A stretch of 49,353 bases of DNA from Anaerolineales bacterium (lineage in GTDB: Bacteria > Chloroflexota > Anaerolineae > Anaerolineales > Villigracilaceae), in contig JACZJB010000068.1 of NCBI GenBank assembly GCA_014860805.1, positions 1 to 49,353 on the forward strand. The letters are read 5' to 3'. Shown piece by piece: positions 1 through 7,930 of this stretch. The position numbers were made by a program, and so were the translations under genes. Under the pieces are notes generated by a model, which made no database searches, was not told where the DNA came from, and was given only the letters and a program-made list of their open reading frames with translations. Position 1 is the stretch's first letter. Each line of letters begins with the position of its first letter.

Positions 1-2
1 AC

Positions 3-2300
3 TTCACCCTCCGCCCTTCCCAAACAGACATCCTCCGCTATCGCGGCGGCAAGCTTGGCATTTCGGCAGTGCCCGGGTCTGGAAAGACCTTCACCCTCTC
101 GGCGCTCGCCGCGCAGCTCATCACTAGCGGTGCAATTGCCACCGATCAGGACGTGCTCATCGTGACCCTCGTCAACTCGGCGGTGGATAATTTCTCGGCG
201 CGCATCGGCAAGATGATCGAGCAGCGTGGACTCATTCCGCACCTCGGTTATCGCGTGCGCACCCTGCACGGACTCGCGCATGACATTGTCCGCGAGAAAC
301 CTGCGCTGGCAGGGTTGGAAGAACGCTTTCAAATTGTGGATGAGCGCGAAGCGGAATTAATTCGCAAAGAAGCGGCGAATGCGTGGATTGCCTCATTCCC
401 AAATCATCTTGATGATTATTTCAGTTCAGATCTCGATCATTCAAAACGCGATTGGGTCAATCGCCAGCAAATGCCAGACCTCGCGCACAGTCTTGCGTTG
501 GCCTTCATTCGTTCCTGCAAAAATCTCACCGTCACGCCCGAAGACCTGCGCCAAAGATTAAACAATGCCCCCGCGCCGCTTCCTCTCGCGGAAATGGGCT
601 GGTGGATCTACGACAAATATCAGCAAGCCCTGCGCTATCGCGGCGCAGTGGACTTTGATGATCTGATCGCGTTCGCTTATAAAATTTTGCAATCCGATCC
701 CGAATATCTCGCGCGTCTGCAATATCGCTTCCCTTTCATTCTTGAAGATGAGGCGCAGGACTCGAGCGAAATTCAGGAAAATATTTTGCGTCTCTTGGCG
801 GGGCACGGCAATTGGGTGCGCGTCGGCGACCCCAACCAAGCCATCTTTGAAACCTTCACCACGGCAAATCCGAAACTGCTTAAAAATTTCATCGCCAGTG
901 AAGCGGATTATAAAAATGAATTGCCTGTCAGCGGGCGTTCGCAGCCGCACATCATTGAGCTGGCAAATTATCTAATTGACTGGACGAACGCCTCACACCC
1001 CGCCCGAGCCTGCCGCGACGCCTTGAGCATTCCCCACATCCAAGCGACATCTCCCGAAGACCCGCAGCCCAATCCGCCAGCGGACCCTGAAGCGATTCGC
1101 CTCATCAGCAAAAAATTCACGCCCGAAGAAGAGACCGAAGCCATCGTCAACTCGATCAAGAAGTGGCTGCCAGATCATCAGGATTCGACGGTAGCGGTTT
1201 TAGTCCCACGCAACACCCGCGGATTTGAAGTCATCGAAATGTTGAAGAAACATAAAATTGATTATGTGGACGTCCTCGCCAGCACGAACAAAACGCGAGT
1301 GGCTGCGGGTGCAATTGCCAATGTCATTGCGTATCTGTCCGACCCGACCTCCCCCACGAAGTTATCCCGAGCCTATCAAGTGTGGAGACGCGATTGGCGC
1401 GAAGACATGTCATTGCGAGACGGTGATCTTCCGTCGAAGCAATCTCCGTCAGAGAAAGAGATTGCTTCGGGACAAAGTGCGTCCCTCGCAATGACATCCA
1501 GTGAAAAGAAAGCGCTCCTCGCCATCACAGCAGAACTCTTGCGCAAGGTCGGCGAGGCGGAAACGTTCGTAGCGCCAAACCAGGATCATGACTGGCTGGC
1601 AACTCTCAGTGAGTCAGAGGCGGAAGAAGAAGTCATCCAGGAGTTGAGCCTGTTCAAAGTCGCGGTCAATCGCTGGTTGAATGCGGTCACACTTCCCATT
1701 GACCAATTGATCCTGACCCTCGCGCAGGAATTATTCACAGACGCAGCAGACCTCGCGCTGGCGCATAAACTTGCGCTGGTGCTTCGTCAGGCGGCGAATG
1801 ATCATACTGATTGGCGCTTACCTGAGTTGACCGCCGAACTGGGAGTCATCGCGCGCAACGAACGCCGCTTCATCGGTTTCTCGTCGGACGATTCGGGATT
1901 CAACCCTGAGGCATACAAAGGCAAAGTGGTGGTGACGACCATGCACAAAGCCAAGGGGCTGGAGTGGGACCGCGTGTACATGCTGAGCGTGAACAATTAT
2001 GATTTCCCATCGCTGCAACCGTATGACCGTTACATCTCGGAGAAGTGGTTCATCCGCAGCGGCCTCAACCTTGAAGCCGAGGCGCTTGCTCAACTAAAAG
2101 CCATCCTCTCCACTGGCGAATTTGACTGGTACGAAGAAGGCGCCGCCAGCCTCACCGCCCGCGAAGATTACTCCCGCGAACGCCTGCGGCTGTTATACGT
2201 GGGCATCACCCGCGCAAAAAAGGATTTGATCGTGACTTGGAATTCAGGCCGCAAAGGTGATGCGACACCGAATCTGGCTTTATCGGCTTTGATGGGATAA
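3..2300 (+). CDS. UvrD/PcrA-like superfamily 1 DNA helicase, 5' end outside window
   Basis: ATP-dependent 3'-5' DNA helicase of the UvrD/Rep family, acting in DNA repair or replication restart. The frame is open from the first bases of the window, so the true start lies upstream; the GTG at 69 is internal. A Q-like motif (LRPSQ) is followed by Walker A (PGSGKT, near nt 72-90). Motif II is DEAQD (nt 747-761), motif III GDPNQAIF, motif V TTMHKAKGLEWD and motif VI LLYVGITRAKKD near the C-terminus, so both RecA-like lobes are present. Oddities: about 30 in-frame residues (MSLRDGD..SLAMT) between the lobes are encoded by a 91-bp palindromic repeat, and the last residues (GRKGDATPN...) are duplicated about 0.93 kb downstream. 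The family assignment is firm; the exact ortholog is not. Confidence 0.93.
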   Translation, partial: FTLRPSQTDILRYRGGKLGISAVPGSGKTFTLSALAAQLITSGAIATDQDVLIVTLVNSAVDNFSARIGKMIEQRGLIPHLGYRVRTLHGLAHDIVREKPALAGLEERFQIVDEREAELIRKEAANAWIASFPNHLDDYFSSDLDHSKRDWVNRQQMPDLAHSLALAFIRSCKNLTVTPEDLRQRLNNAPAPLPLAEMGWWIYDKYQQALRYRGAVDFDDLIAFAYKILQSDPEYLARLQYRFPFILEDEAQDSSEIQENILRLLAGHGNWVRVGDPNQAIFETFTTANPKLLKNFIASEADYKNELPVSGRSQPHIIELANYLIDWTNASHPARACRDALSIPHIQATSPEDPQPNPPADPEAIRLISKKFTPEEETEAIVNSIKKWLPDHQDSTVAVLVPRNTRGFEVIEMLKKHKIDYVDVLASTNKTRVAAGAIANVIAYLSDPTSPTKLSRAYQVWRRDWREDMSLRDGDLPSKQSPSEKEIASGQSASLAMTSSEKKALLAITAELLRKVGEAETFVAPNQDHDWLATLSESEAEEEVIQELSLFKVAVNRWLNAVTLPIDQLILTLAQELFTDAADLALAHKLALVLRQAANDHTDWRLPELTAELGVIARNERRFIGFSSDDSGFNPEAYKGKVVVTTMHKAKGLEWDRVYMLSVNNYDFPSLQPYDRYISEKWFIRSGLNLEAEALAQLKAILSTGEFDWYEEGAASLTAREDYSRERLRLLYVGITRAKKDLIVTWNSGRKGDATPNLALSALMG
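1407..1497. repeat. Palindromic repeat element inserted in frame in the helicase gene
   Basis: Outer arms are a perfect 13-bp inverted repeat: ATGTCATTGCGAG (1407-1419) against CTCGCAATGACAT (1485-1497). Inner arms are a perfect 12-bp repeat: CGAAGCAATCTC (1435-1446) against GAGATTGCTTCG (1458-1469). The two arm pairs nest, so the segment can fold into one long hairpin. It lies inside the helicase frame without breaking it. It resembles short intergenic palindromes elsewhere in the window, for example 14994-15065. Confidence 0.88.
2232..2274 (+). repeat. Upstream copy of 43-bp direct repeat (helicase 3' end)
   Basis: Matches 3158-3200 with three mismatches over 43 bp. It encodes part of the helicase C-terminus (TWNSGRKGDATPN). 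The copies are 926 bp apart and bracket the inserted membrane-protein gene. Confidence 0.9.
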
Positions 2301-2327
2301 TTTATATCGTCAGCAAAGAGGTTAACC

Positions 2328-3161
2328 ATGGCTAAAGAAAAAGAAGACTTCACTGAATCTGTGGTGAGCGCGCTTCGAAATTTTGCTGGTTTGTTGGGTC
2401 TTATCGGCGCAGCAAGCTATGTAGCTGGATATTTAATTTCAAACTTTTATATCGGAAAATTTGGCGGCTCCGCTTTCAACCTTGTTCAATCCCGCTATTT
2501 CGCCACAGGCGGATTGTTCCTCGTTCTTACATCTCTCAGTTTGATCGGACCCGCCATCACCTTTGCCATCATCGACAAGACCGAAAAAAGAGAAAAACGC
2601 AGCGACACGATCAAAAATGCCATTCTGATCTTTCTAGGTTTTCTGTTGTCAGCCGTCACCATTTGGTATTCGGGGATCATCCTAACCTCGGTGAACTCCT
2701 CCGCGAATTATGTCCTGACTGAGGAAATCCGACGGACGGGTATTTGGTTGGGATTGCTGGTGACCAGCATTGCTTTATTAACCCCGATTCTTCTTTACTT
2801 CGTCTCAAAGTGGGTTTTTCAAAAATTGATGGCAAAAAAGCCGCAAGCTTTGCCCGCGTGGCTTTCGCTGGTCTTTGGCAGCTTGGCTATTTTTCTGTTC
2901 ATCATCAGCCTGTGGCTATTCAGTGAATTCGTTTATCCCTACGTTCCGCCAGCCTTTGGCGGAAACGCTCCAACAAAAGTACAGATCATCCTTTCCGATT
3001 ATTTATCAATAACCGAAAGCCTGCCCATTCAACACGTGGAAGGCATCTCTGAAACAGTGATCCTGATCGACCAGACTCCAACATCCATTTTGATCCAAAT
3101 GCCCAGCACAGGCAAAGTTATCGAAATCCCGTACTCGGAAGTCAAGGGGATTATTCGGTGA
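2328..3161 (+). CDS. Five-pass membrane protein of unknown function
   Basis: 277 aa, with no family recognised. Hydropathy by eye gives five membrane segments, beginning NFAGLLGLIGAASYVAGY, FATGGLFLVL, AILIFLGFLL, GIWLGLLVTS and LSLVFGSLAIF. A soluble C-terminal tail of about 75 residues follows (QIILSDYLSITESLP...IPYSEVKGIIR), probably outside the membrane. The N-terminus MAKEKEDF is charged and there is no signal peptide. The ATG is preceded by AAGAGG. The gene sits 27 bp after the helicase stop, and its TGA stop lies inside the second copy of the helicase-tail repeat, so it appears to be cargo brought in by the event that duplicated the tail. Confidence 0.8.
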   Translation: MAKEKEDFTESVVSALRNFAGLLGLIGAASYVAGYLISNFYIGKFGGSAFNLVQSRYFATGGLFLVLTSLSLIGPAITFAIIDKTEKREKRSDTIKNAILIFLGFLLSAVTIWYSGIILTSVNSSANYVLTEEIRRTGIWLGLLVTSIALLTPILLYFVSKWVFQKLMAKKPQALPAWLSLVFGSLAIFLFIISLWLFSEFVYPYVPPAFGGNAPTKVQIILSDYLSITESLPIQHVEGISETVILIDQTPTSILIQMPSTGKVIEIPYSEVKGIIR

Positions 3162-3200
3162 CACGGAATTCAGGCCGCAAAGGTGATGCGACGCCGAATC
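3158..3200 (+). repeat. Downstream copy of 43-bp direct repeat
   Basis: Partner of 2232-2274, differing at three positions. It overlaps the stop codon of the inserted membrane-protein gene. Confidence 0.88.
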
Positions 3201-3249
3201 CCCTTGCGGGATGAGTGAGTTGATGGGGTGGCGGGAAAATCTGCAGTAA
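3158..3249 (+). pseudogene. Decayed second copy of the helicase 3' end
   Basis: After 43 bp matching the helicase end, the frame reads NSGRKGDATPNPLAG and stops. Shifting frame gives MSELMGWRENLQ then TAA at 3247-3249, which resembles the intact end (DATPNLALSALMG). This looks like the original or a duplicated helicase C-terminus separated from its gene by the insertion and since frameshifted. Its stop directly abuts the next pseudogene fragment. Confidence 0.75.
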
Positions 3250-3471
3250 AACTCTATAAGCACAAATCGAGGAGGAGGCGCAATCGTATCTTTTCAAATT
3301 GGCAACTTGACGAACTATGGTTATGATTTTATAGAGTTAATTAGAAACGAGGCCATATGGAAGAAAACCGAGAAGGAAATTGAAGAAAAGAAGTTGCCAA
3401 AAACTGTTCAATGGATTGCTAAAGTAGCTGGTATCTTTACAAGCAATGTGGTTAAGGAACCAAACGGGTAG
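3250..3471 (+). pseudogene. 3' fragment of a DUF2513-like protein gene
   Basis: The open frame has no start codon and translates to ...GGGAIVSFQIGNLTNYG, then YDFIELIRNEAIWKKT and so on, ending KEPNG and TAG at 3469. The pattern 'LTxxGxDFIxxIRxxxxWxKxxxxIxxx' is what I recall of the C-terminal half of DUF2513/YjcQ-type winged-helix proteins, which are often linked to mobile elements. The N-terminal half is missing and the fragment starts at the helicase-tail relic. It could also be a small unrelated gene with an unrecognised start: a GGAGGAGG stretch lies at about 3271, but no ATG/GTG is properly spaced from it. Confidence 0.5.
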
Positions 3472-3533
3472 CTTGTTCTGAAAAATGTAAAGCAAGCCAC
3501 CTATCCCAGTGCTCCCTTGCAAAGGAGATGAAT

Positions 3534-4400
3534 ATGAATAAACGTTCACGTGAATATCGAATAACCCAACTTGTTCATAACAGGAAATACTTGGAAGGAT
3601 ATCTGAAATCAAGCGAGGACGATCCTGACTATCTAGACAATAAATTATCTATTGTTCTCCCATTCTTGGAATACTTTGATAAAGAGAAACTTGACGCGAA
3701 TAAAATCCAGCTTGATCAGATTTTGATCTATTCACGAACTTTAAATCGAAAAAAAGATGAAACCTTTCGTCTTGCGTTACTTGATTTTTTTGTCTACGTC
3801 ACAACAGTTGCAAGAATCTCGTTTGAAACAGAGAAACTAGACCTTTCTTTGAAAGAGCTTCAACAAGAATTGCGGGATGAAAAAAGAGATGCTCAAGTTT
3901 TGCAAGTTGAAGATGTTATCAAAATCAGAAATGTGTTAACGGCAAAAGAACACTATAAGCTCAAGTTTACTTTTGAAATGTTTTATGTGTACGGAATCAC
4001 ATTAGACGAAATTGAGCAATTCGGAAGTGACCATTACTCCAAACATGAAAGTGTTTTCATGTTTACGTCCAAAAGCAAGCGAAAGAGAATAAGATTAGAC
4101 GAATCAATAACAGAATTAATTGAAGTGCATCCAGACTTGCTCGAAGCAAAGGGACGCACTACTTACTCAGGCTATATGCAAGATATTGGTTCCACTGTTA
4201 AACTTCAGGACAGAGATAAAATAATTTGGAAAGATATTGACAGAACAAGGAAAGAGTATTTTCCTACATGCTCACGGTGTAAACAAAAATATCCTAATAG
4301 TGCAGAGTTTTGGGCATTAATTGAATTTGAGGAGGATACACACAAGAAACATTGGATTTACTGTAAAGATTGCGCGGATGAAATGCGAGAAACGGTGTAA
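3534..4400 (+). CDS. Integrase-like protein with C-terminal zinc ribbon, catalytic Arg apparently lost
   Basis: No database family is recognised with certainty. Residues of about 15-100 (FLEYFDKEKL...LDFFVYVTT) have the helical look of the SAM-like core-binding domain of tyrosine recombinases. The segment FTFEMFYVYGITLDEIEQF aligns by eye with the 'TGLRxSELxxLxW' box, but the catalytic Arg is replaced (GIT). FMFTSKSKRKRIRL resembles the following beta-hairpin 'GKGxKxRxVPL'. The C-terminus carries CSRC and CKDC pairs, a four-Cys zinc ribbon, where the catalytic HxxR/Tyr region would be. The start is set by AAAGGAG at 3521-3527, spaced correctly for ATG 3534; ATG 3528 is too close. The gene is AT-rich, three bases from and probably co-translated with the DUF3883 gene. 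The DNA-binding role is inference. Confidence 0.6.
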   Translation: MNKRSREYRITQLVHNRKYLEGYLKSSEDDPDYLDNKLSIVLPFLEYFDKEKLDANKIQLDQILIYSRTLNRKKDETFRLALLDFFVYVTTVARISFETEKLDLSLKELQQELRDEKRDAQVLQVEDVIKIRNVLTAKEHYKLKFTFEMFYVYGITLDEIEQFGSDHYSKHESVFMFTSKSKRKRIRLDESITELIEVHPDLLEAKGRTTYSGYMQDIGSTVKLQDRDKIIWKDIDRTRKEYFPTCSRCKQKYPNSAEFWALIEFEEDTHKKHWIYCKDCADEMRETV

Positions 4401-4403
4401 TCC

Positions 4404-4982
4404 ATGCCAAAAATTTCTGTGTTTGATTTCTCTGAAATACCAGTGTATCCTGTCCAAATCAGGCAATTTGAAGATGAAAGCCAAACAGATATTAATAATG
4501 AGTTGGCAGCATGGGTCAACAGGAAGAACGAAACAGGAAGATTGGGGGAAGATATTGCCAAGCAGTATCTTCAAACAAAATTCAAGTTGGTTCATAAAGC
4601 AATTAAGGATAGCTATGGGTATGACATTCAAGCGGACGATCAATATTTTGAGGTAAAAACATCAAAATCAAATAAACAAGATTTTTTCATAACCATAAAC
4701 GAGCTGAAAACAGCTTATAAGCACAAGGGGAGTTATTGTATTTTTTATATTGAGCTTCACAAAACCAAATCTGAGGCTTTTGGTTATATTATTAAAAATC
4801 CCTTTGGAAGTTTTGAAATCACTTTACCTGAATTGTTTCAATCAATTCGAAGGGGAAGCGTTAATTTTGACGCTGTTGTTTATAAAGTTCAGTTGGGTAA
4901 TTTTTTAGATGGAATAGAAAGAATTGACTTGTCGAATGTTCTAAGGAAAATAAAGAGAGACAAAAAGCGCTCCAAGAAATGA
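4404..4982 (+). CDS. DUF3883 (PD-(D/E)XK nuclease-fold) protein
   Basis: 192 aa. The core GRLGEDIAKQYL...GYDIQADDQYFEVKTSK...FFITINELKTA matches the DUF3883 pattern 'G..GE..A..YL...GYDI......IEVK....F.LT.NE...A'. This family is known as a restriction-endonuclease-like fold found in defence proteins. Putative catalytic residues are D74, E83 and K85 (GYD-x8-EVK). The Lys/Arg-rich tail (RKIKRDKKRSKK) suggests nucleic-acid contact. It follows the integrase-like gene after TAATCC with no room for its own promoter and ends in a strong terminator, giving a two-gene unit. The nuclease fold is well supported; any anti-phage role is inference from family and context. Confidence 0.75.
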   Translation: MPKISVFDFSEIPVYPVQIRQFEDESQTDINNELAAWVNRKNETGRLGEDIAKQYLQTKFKLVHKAIKDSYGYDIQADDQYFEVKTSKSNKQDFFITINELKTAYKHKGSYCIFYIELHKTKSEAFGYIIKNPFGSFEITLPELFQSIRRGSVNFDAVVYKVQLGNFLDGIERIDLSNVLRKIKRDKKRSKK

Positions 4983-5021
4983 AAAACGGTCTCGGACATC
5001 ATGTCAACGAGGCCGTTTTTT
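4983..5021 (+). terminator. Intrinsic terminator of the DUF3883 cassette
   Basis: Stem AAAACGGTCTCG (4983-4994) pairs with CGAGGCCGTTTT (5008-5019), with one G-U wobble, and is followed by T residues. It begins right after the stop codon. Confidence 0.88.
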
Positions 5022-5046
5022 CTCGGCATATAAGACTAAATCGGTC

Positions 5047-5052
5047 TATAAT
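5047..5052 (+). promoter_or_regulatory. -10 box upstream of the TIR-WD40 gene
   Basis: Perfect TATAAT 60 bp before the ATG at 5112. No clear -35 is visible at the expected distance. It lies between the preceding terminator and the gene, so it is the likely promoter. Confidence 0.5.
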
Positions 5053-5111
5053 AGCGGGACTGGCAGATAATTTCAAACAAAACATCCATCTCCGAAAGAC
5101 GGACAATAAAT

Positions 5112-7874
5112 ATGAATGAAATATTCATTTCGTACTCGCGCCGTAACAAGGAACTCACTCAAAAATTATTCACAGCCTTTGAGGCGGCAGGACGGTCAGT
5201 CTGGGCAGATTGGGATGACATTCCCGCCAGTTCGGACTGGGATGCGGAGATCAAGGATGGGATTCGAAAAGCCGAATCAGTCGTATTTTTACTAAGCCCC
5301 GAATGGATCAAATCCAATGAATGCCGAAAAGAGCTGATCTATTCTGTTGAAATGGGCAAGCGCCTGTTTCCAGTTTTGTTGGAAAATGTCGACGCGAAAG
5401 ATGTGCCGCCAGAACTGGGAAAAATCAACTGGATCTACATGCGCGAAGGGGATGATTTCGACAAGGCATTTCAATCCCTTTGTTCCGCCTTCGATACAGA
5501 TCTCACCTGGGTAAAACTGCATACCCGCATTCAAGTGCGGGCATTGGAGTGGGACCAAAAGCAGCGGGATCATTCCTTCGTTCTGAGAGGTAAGGACCTT
5601 GAAGAAGCCGAATTATTTTTATCCCAATCCACCGGGAAGAGTCCCGAACCGACCAATATACAAAAGGAATATATTCTTGCCAGCCGCAAGGATGCCACCC
5701 ACCGTCAACGCCTGACCTTGATCGGTGTGACAACAGCTTTGGTCATATCCATTGTGCTGGGTGTTGTAGCGATCTTCCAACGGCAGGCCGCAGTGCTGAA
5801 CGCAAAGTTATCATCCGCGCGAGAATTAGCCGCAGCATCTCTGAACAACCTCGAGGTGGATCCTGAACGCAGTCTCCTGCTCGCGTTACAGTCAGTGGAT
5901 ATTATCCAAAATACCAGTCAGCCCATTCCGCCTGAAAGTGAATATGCCCTGCGCCGGGCAGTGCAGATGTCGCGTGTCCGATTTTCGTTGGACGGCGATT
6001 CGTTTTCAGTTTTGGACATTGCATTCAGCCCGGATGGTCGCTTCCTGGCAACCTCCAGCCTGGATCGAACAGTAAAAATATGGGACATCTCCAAACAGGA
6101 TGCCGGGTTCTTTGCCGGCCAACCTCAACTCACACTATCAGGGTTTGCAATATCTGTAACGAGCCTGGCTTTCAGCCCGGATGGAAGGCGCCTGGTCACT
6201 GGAAATTACGAGAACACTGCGATCATTTGGGATGTTGAAAGCGGAAATAAACTCTTAACCTTAAGTGGGCATACAGATGGAATCAATAAAGTCAAATTCA
6301 GCCCGGATGGTCAATGGATTGCCACTGCCAGTTCAGACGGCACCGCCAAAATCTGGGATGCAGATACGGGTCAATTAAAATTTGACCTCATTGGACACAC
6401 CGCAGCAACCATTAACAGCATTGCCTTCAGCGCCGATGGAAATCTGATTGCCAGCAGCGGCAGCGATGGAGTTATTCTTTGGGATGCAGCGGACGGCACA
6501 CAGCTTTCAACGTTTAGCGAGGGCTGCAGCATTCTGGACGTAACGTTCAGCCCTAACGGAGAGTTGATCGCTACTGCTGATAATTGTCTCCAATCTGTTA
6601 TTTGGGATCTGTCCTCGGGAGAAGTTGTGTCGAGAAATCAAGACCACACCGACATTGTTTCCACAATTTCTTTCAGCCCGGACGGAAGCCTGGTGGCAAG
6701 CGCAAGCCGGGACAATACGGCAATTATTCTGGATGCATACACAAATCGACCTAAATTCACCTTGAATGACAGCAGTGATATTACGGCATTGGCATTCAGC
6801 CCGGATGGAACATATATTGTCACAGGGAATATGGATGGACAGTTAAAGGTCTGGGATGCAAATCCTGTAAGTGGGTATGAAGTAACGGGCTTTCAACCTC
6901 ATTCGGCGCGAATCGACGGCATGGAATTCAGCCCGGACAATGAGCATTATGTCACCGGCAGTTGGGATGGAACGGCTTTTATCTGGTCACTGACGGGCGA
7001 ACCGCCCATTGAATTGATCGGTCATCAGAGTCAAATCAGGGATGTTGCCATTAGCGCAGATGGAAAAAAAGTGATCACCGGCGGCTATGACGGTACGGCC
7101 ATCATTTGGGATGCAGAAACTGGCGCCAAGATCAGGACCTTGTCCGGTAATTCTCAAAATGTTATGGCAGTCACATTCAGCCCAGACGGCAAACTGGCAG
7201 TTGGCGGTTTGGAGAATGACATCATCCTCGTCTGGGATGCAGCTACCGGCGAAGAAAGAGCCGCCTTGCAGTCGTACGATCAATATTTCATCACTGAAGT
7301 TGCTTTCAGTCCGGATGGCACGATTTTAGCCGCAGCGAGTGACTCCAATCAAGTTGTCATCTGGGATGCTGCAACCTGGGAGCAAAAATTTATCCTATTG
7401 GGGCATTCGGATTGGGTAAAGAGTCTGGCTTTCAGCCCGGATGGAAAACGAATTGTCACAGGCAGTTATGATACAAATGCTTTCATCTGGGACGCTGCAA
7501 CAGGGGAACATGTATTCCCCTATCTCCTTATAGGAGGGCACTCTCAAGGCATAAATGATGTCGCATTTAGCCCGGATGGAACATTGATCGCCACTGCAAG
7601 CGTCGATCGTTCGGCAAAGATTTGGAATGCAAATTCAGGCGAATTAATTACCACATTACTTTCGCCATCAGACCCGATCTTAAGTGTTGCCTTCAGCCAC
7701 GACGGCAATCTGCTCGCCACAGGGAGTGAGACCGGAGTATTTCGTTTGTACTACACTCATTTTGAAGATGTACTTTCCCTGGCCCGGTCCAGAATCACCC
7801 GCTCATTAACGGATGGAGAATGTCTAATATTTCTGCATGGAAAGGCATGTCCGGATACGGCTAATAATCCGTAA
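5112..7874 (+). CDS. TIR domain - transmembrane - double WD40 propeller protein
   Basis: 920 aa. Residues 1-130 are a bacterial TIR domain (EIFISYSRRN at the start). The box S-P-E-W-I-K-S-N-E-C-R-K-E-L places the putative NADase glutamate at E74. After a helical linker, one membrane segment spans about residues 201-222 (LTLIGVTTALVISIVLGVVAIF). A linker (ARELAAASLNNLEVDPERSLLLALQS) typical of large WD40 signalling proteins follows. I count 14 WD40 repeats from about residue 290 to 885 (FSPDG...IWD pattern), enough for two seven-bladed propellers. There is no NTPase module, so this is not a STAND/NLR protein. It has its own promoter and stands alone. TIR proteins often act in anti-phage defence by consuming NAD; here that is inference. 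Confidence 0.9.
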   Translation: MNEIFISYSRRNKELTQKLFTAFEAAGRSVWADWDDIPASSDWDAEIKDGIRKAESVVFLLSPEWIKSNECRKELIYSVEMGKRLFPVLLENVDAKDVPPELGKINWIYMREGDDFDKAFQSLCSAFDTDLTWVKLHTRIQVRALEWDQKQRDHSFVLRGKDLEEAELFLSQSTGKSPEPTNIQKEYILASRKDATHRQRLTLIGVTTALVISIVLGVVAIFQRQAAVLNAKLSSARELAAASLNNLEVDPERSLLLALQSVDIIQNTSQPIPPESEYALRRAVQMSRVRFSLDGDSFSVLDIAFSPDGRFLATSSLDRTVKIWDISKQDAGFFAGQPQLTLSGFAISVTSLAFSPDGRRLVTGNYENTAIIWDVESGNKLLTLSGHTDGINKVKFSPDGQWIATASSDGTAKIWDADTGQLKFDLIGHTAATINSIAFSADGNLIASSGSDGVILWDAADGTQLSTFSEGCSILDVTFSPNGELIATADNCLQSVIWDLSSGEVVSRNQDHTDIVSTISFSPDGSLVASASRDNTAIILDAYTNRPKFTLNDSSDITALAFSPDGTYIVTGNMDGQLKVWDANPVSGYEVTGFQPHSARIDGMEFSPDNEHYVTGSWDGTAFIWSLTGEPPIELIGHQSQIRDVAISADGKKVITGGYDGTAIIWDAETGAKIRTLSGNSQNVMAVTFSPDGKLAVGGLENDIILVWDAATGEERAALQSYDQYFITEVAFSPDGTILAAASDSNQVVIWDAATWEQKFILLGHSDWVKSLAFSPDGKRIVTGSYDTNAFIWDAATGEHVFPYLLIGGHSQGINDVAFSPDGTLIATASVDRSAKIWNANSGELITTLLSPSDPILSVAFSHDGNLLATGSETGVFRLYYTHFEDVLSLARSRITRSLTDGECLIFLHGKACPDTANNP

Positions 7875-7930
7875 CCTGTCTTCACAAAGCATTGCAATTC
7901 AAAGAAAAACCATTTTACAATCTGCTTGGT

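Noticed and set aside
5990-7760. Tandem DNA repeats or CRISPR-like array
   Set aside because: The recurring TTCAGCCCGGATGG-type text is the coding of WD40 repeats at irregular spacing, not a DNA-level repeat. No CRISPR array was seen anywhere in the window.
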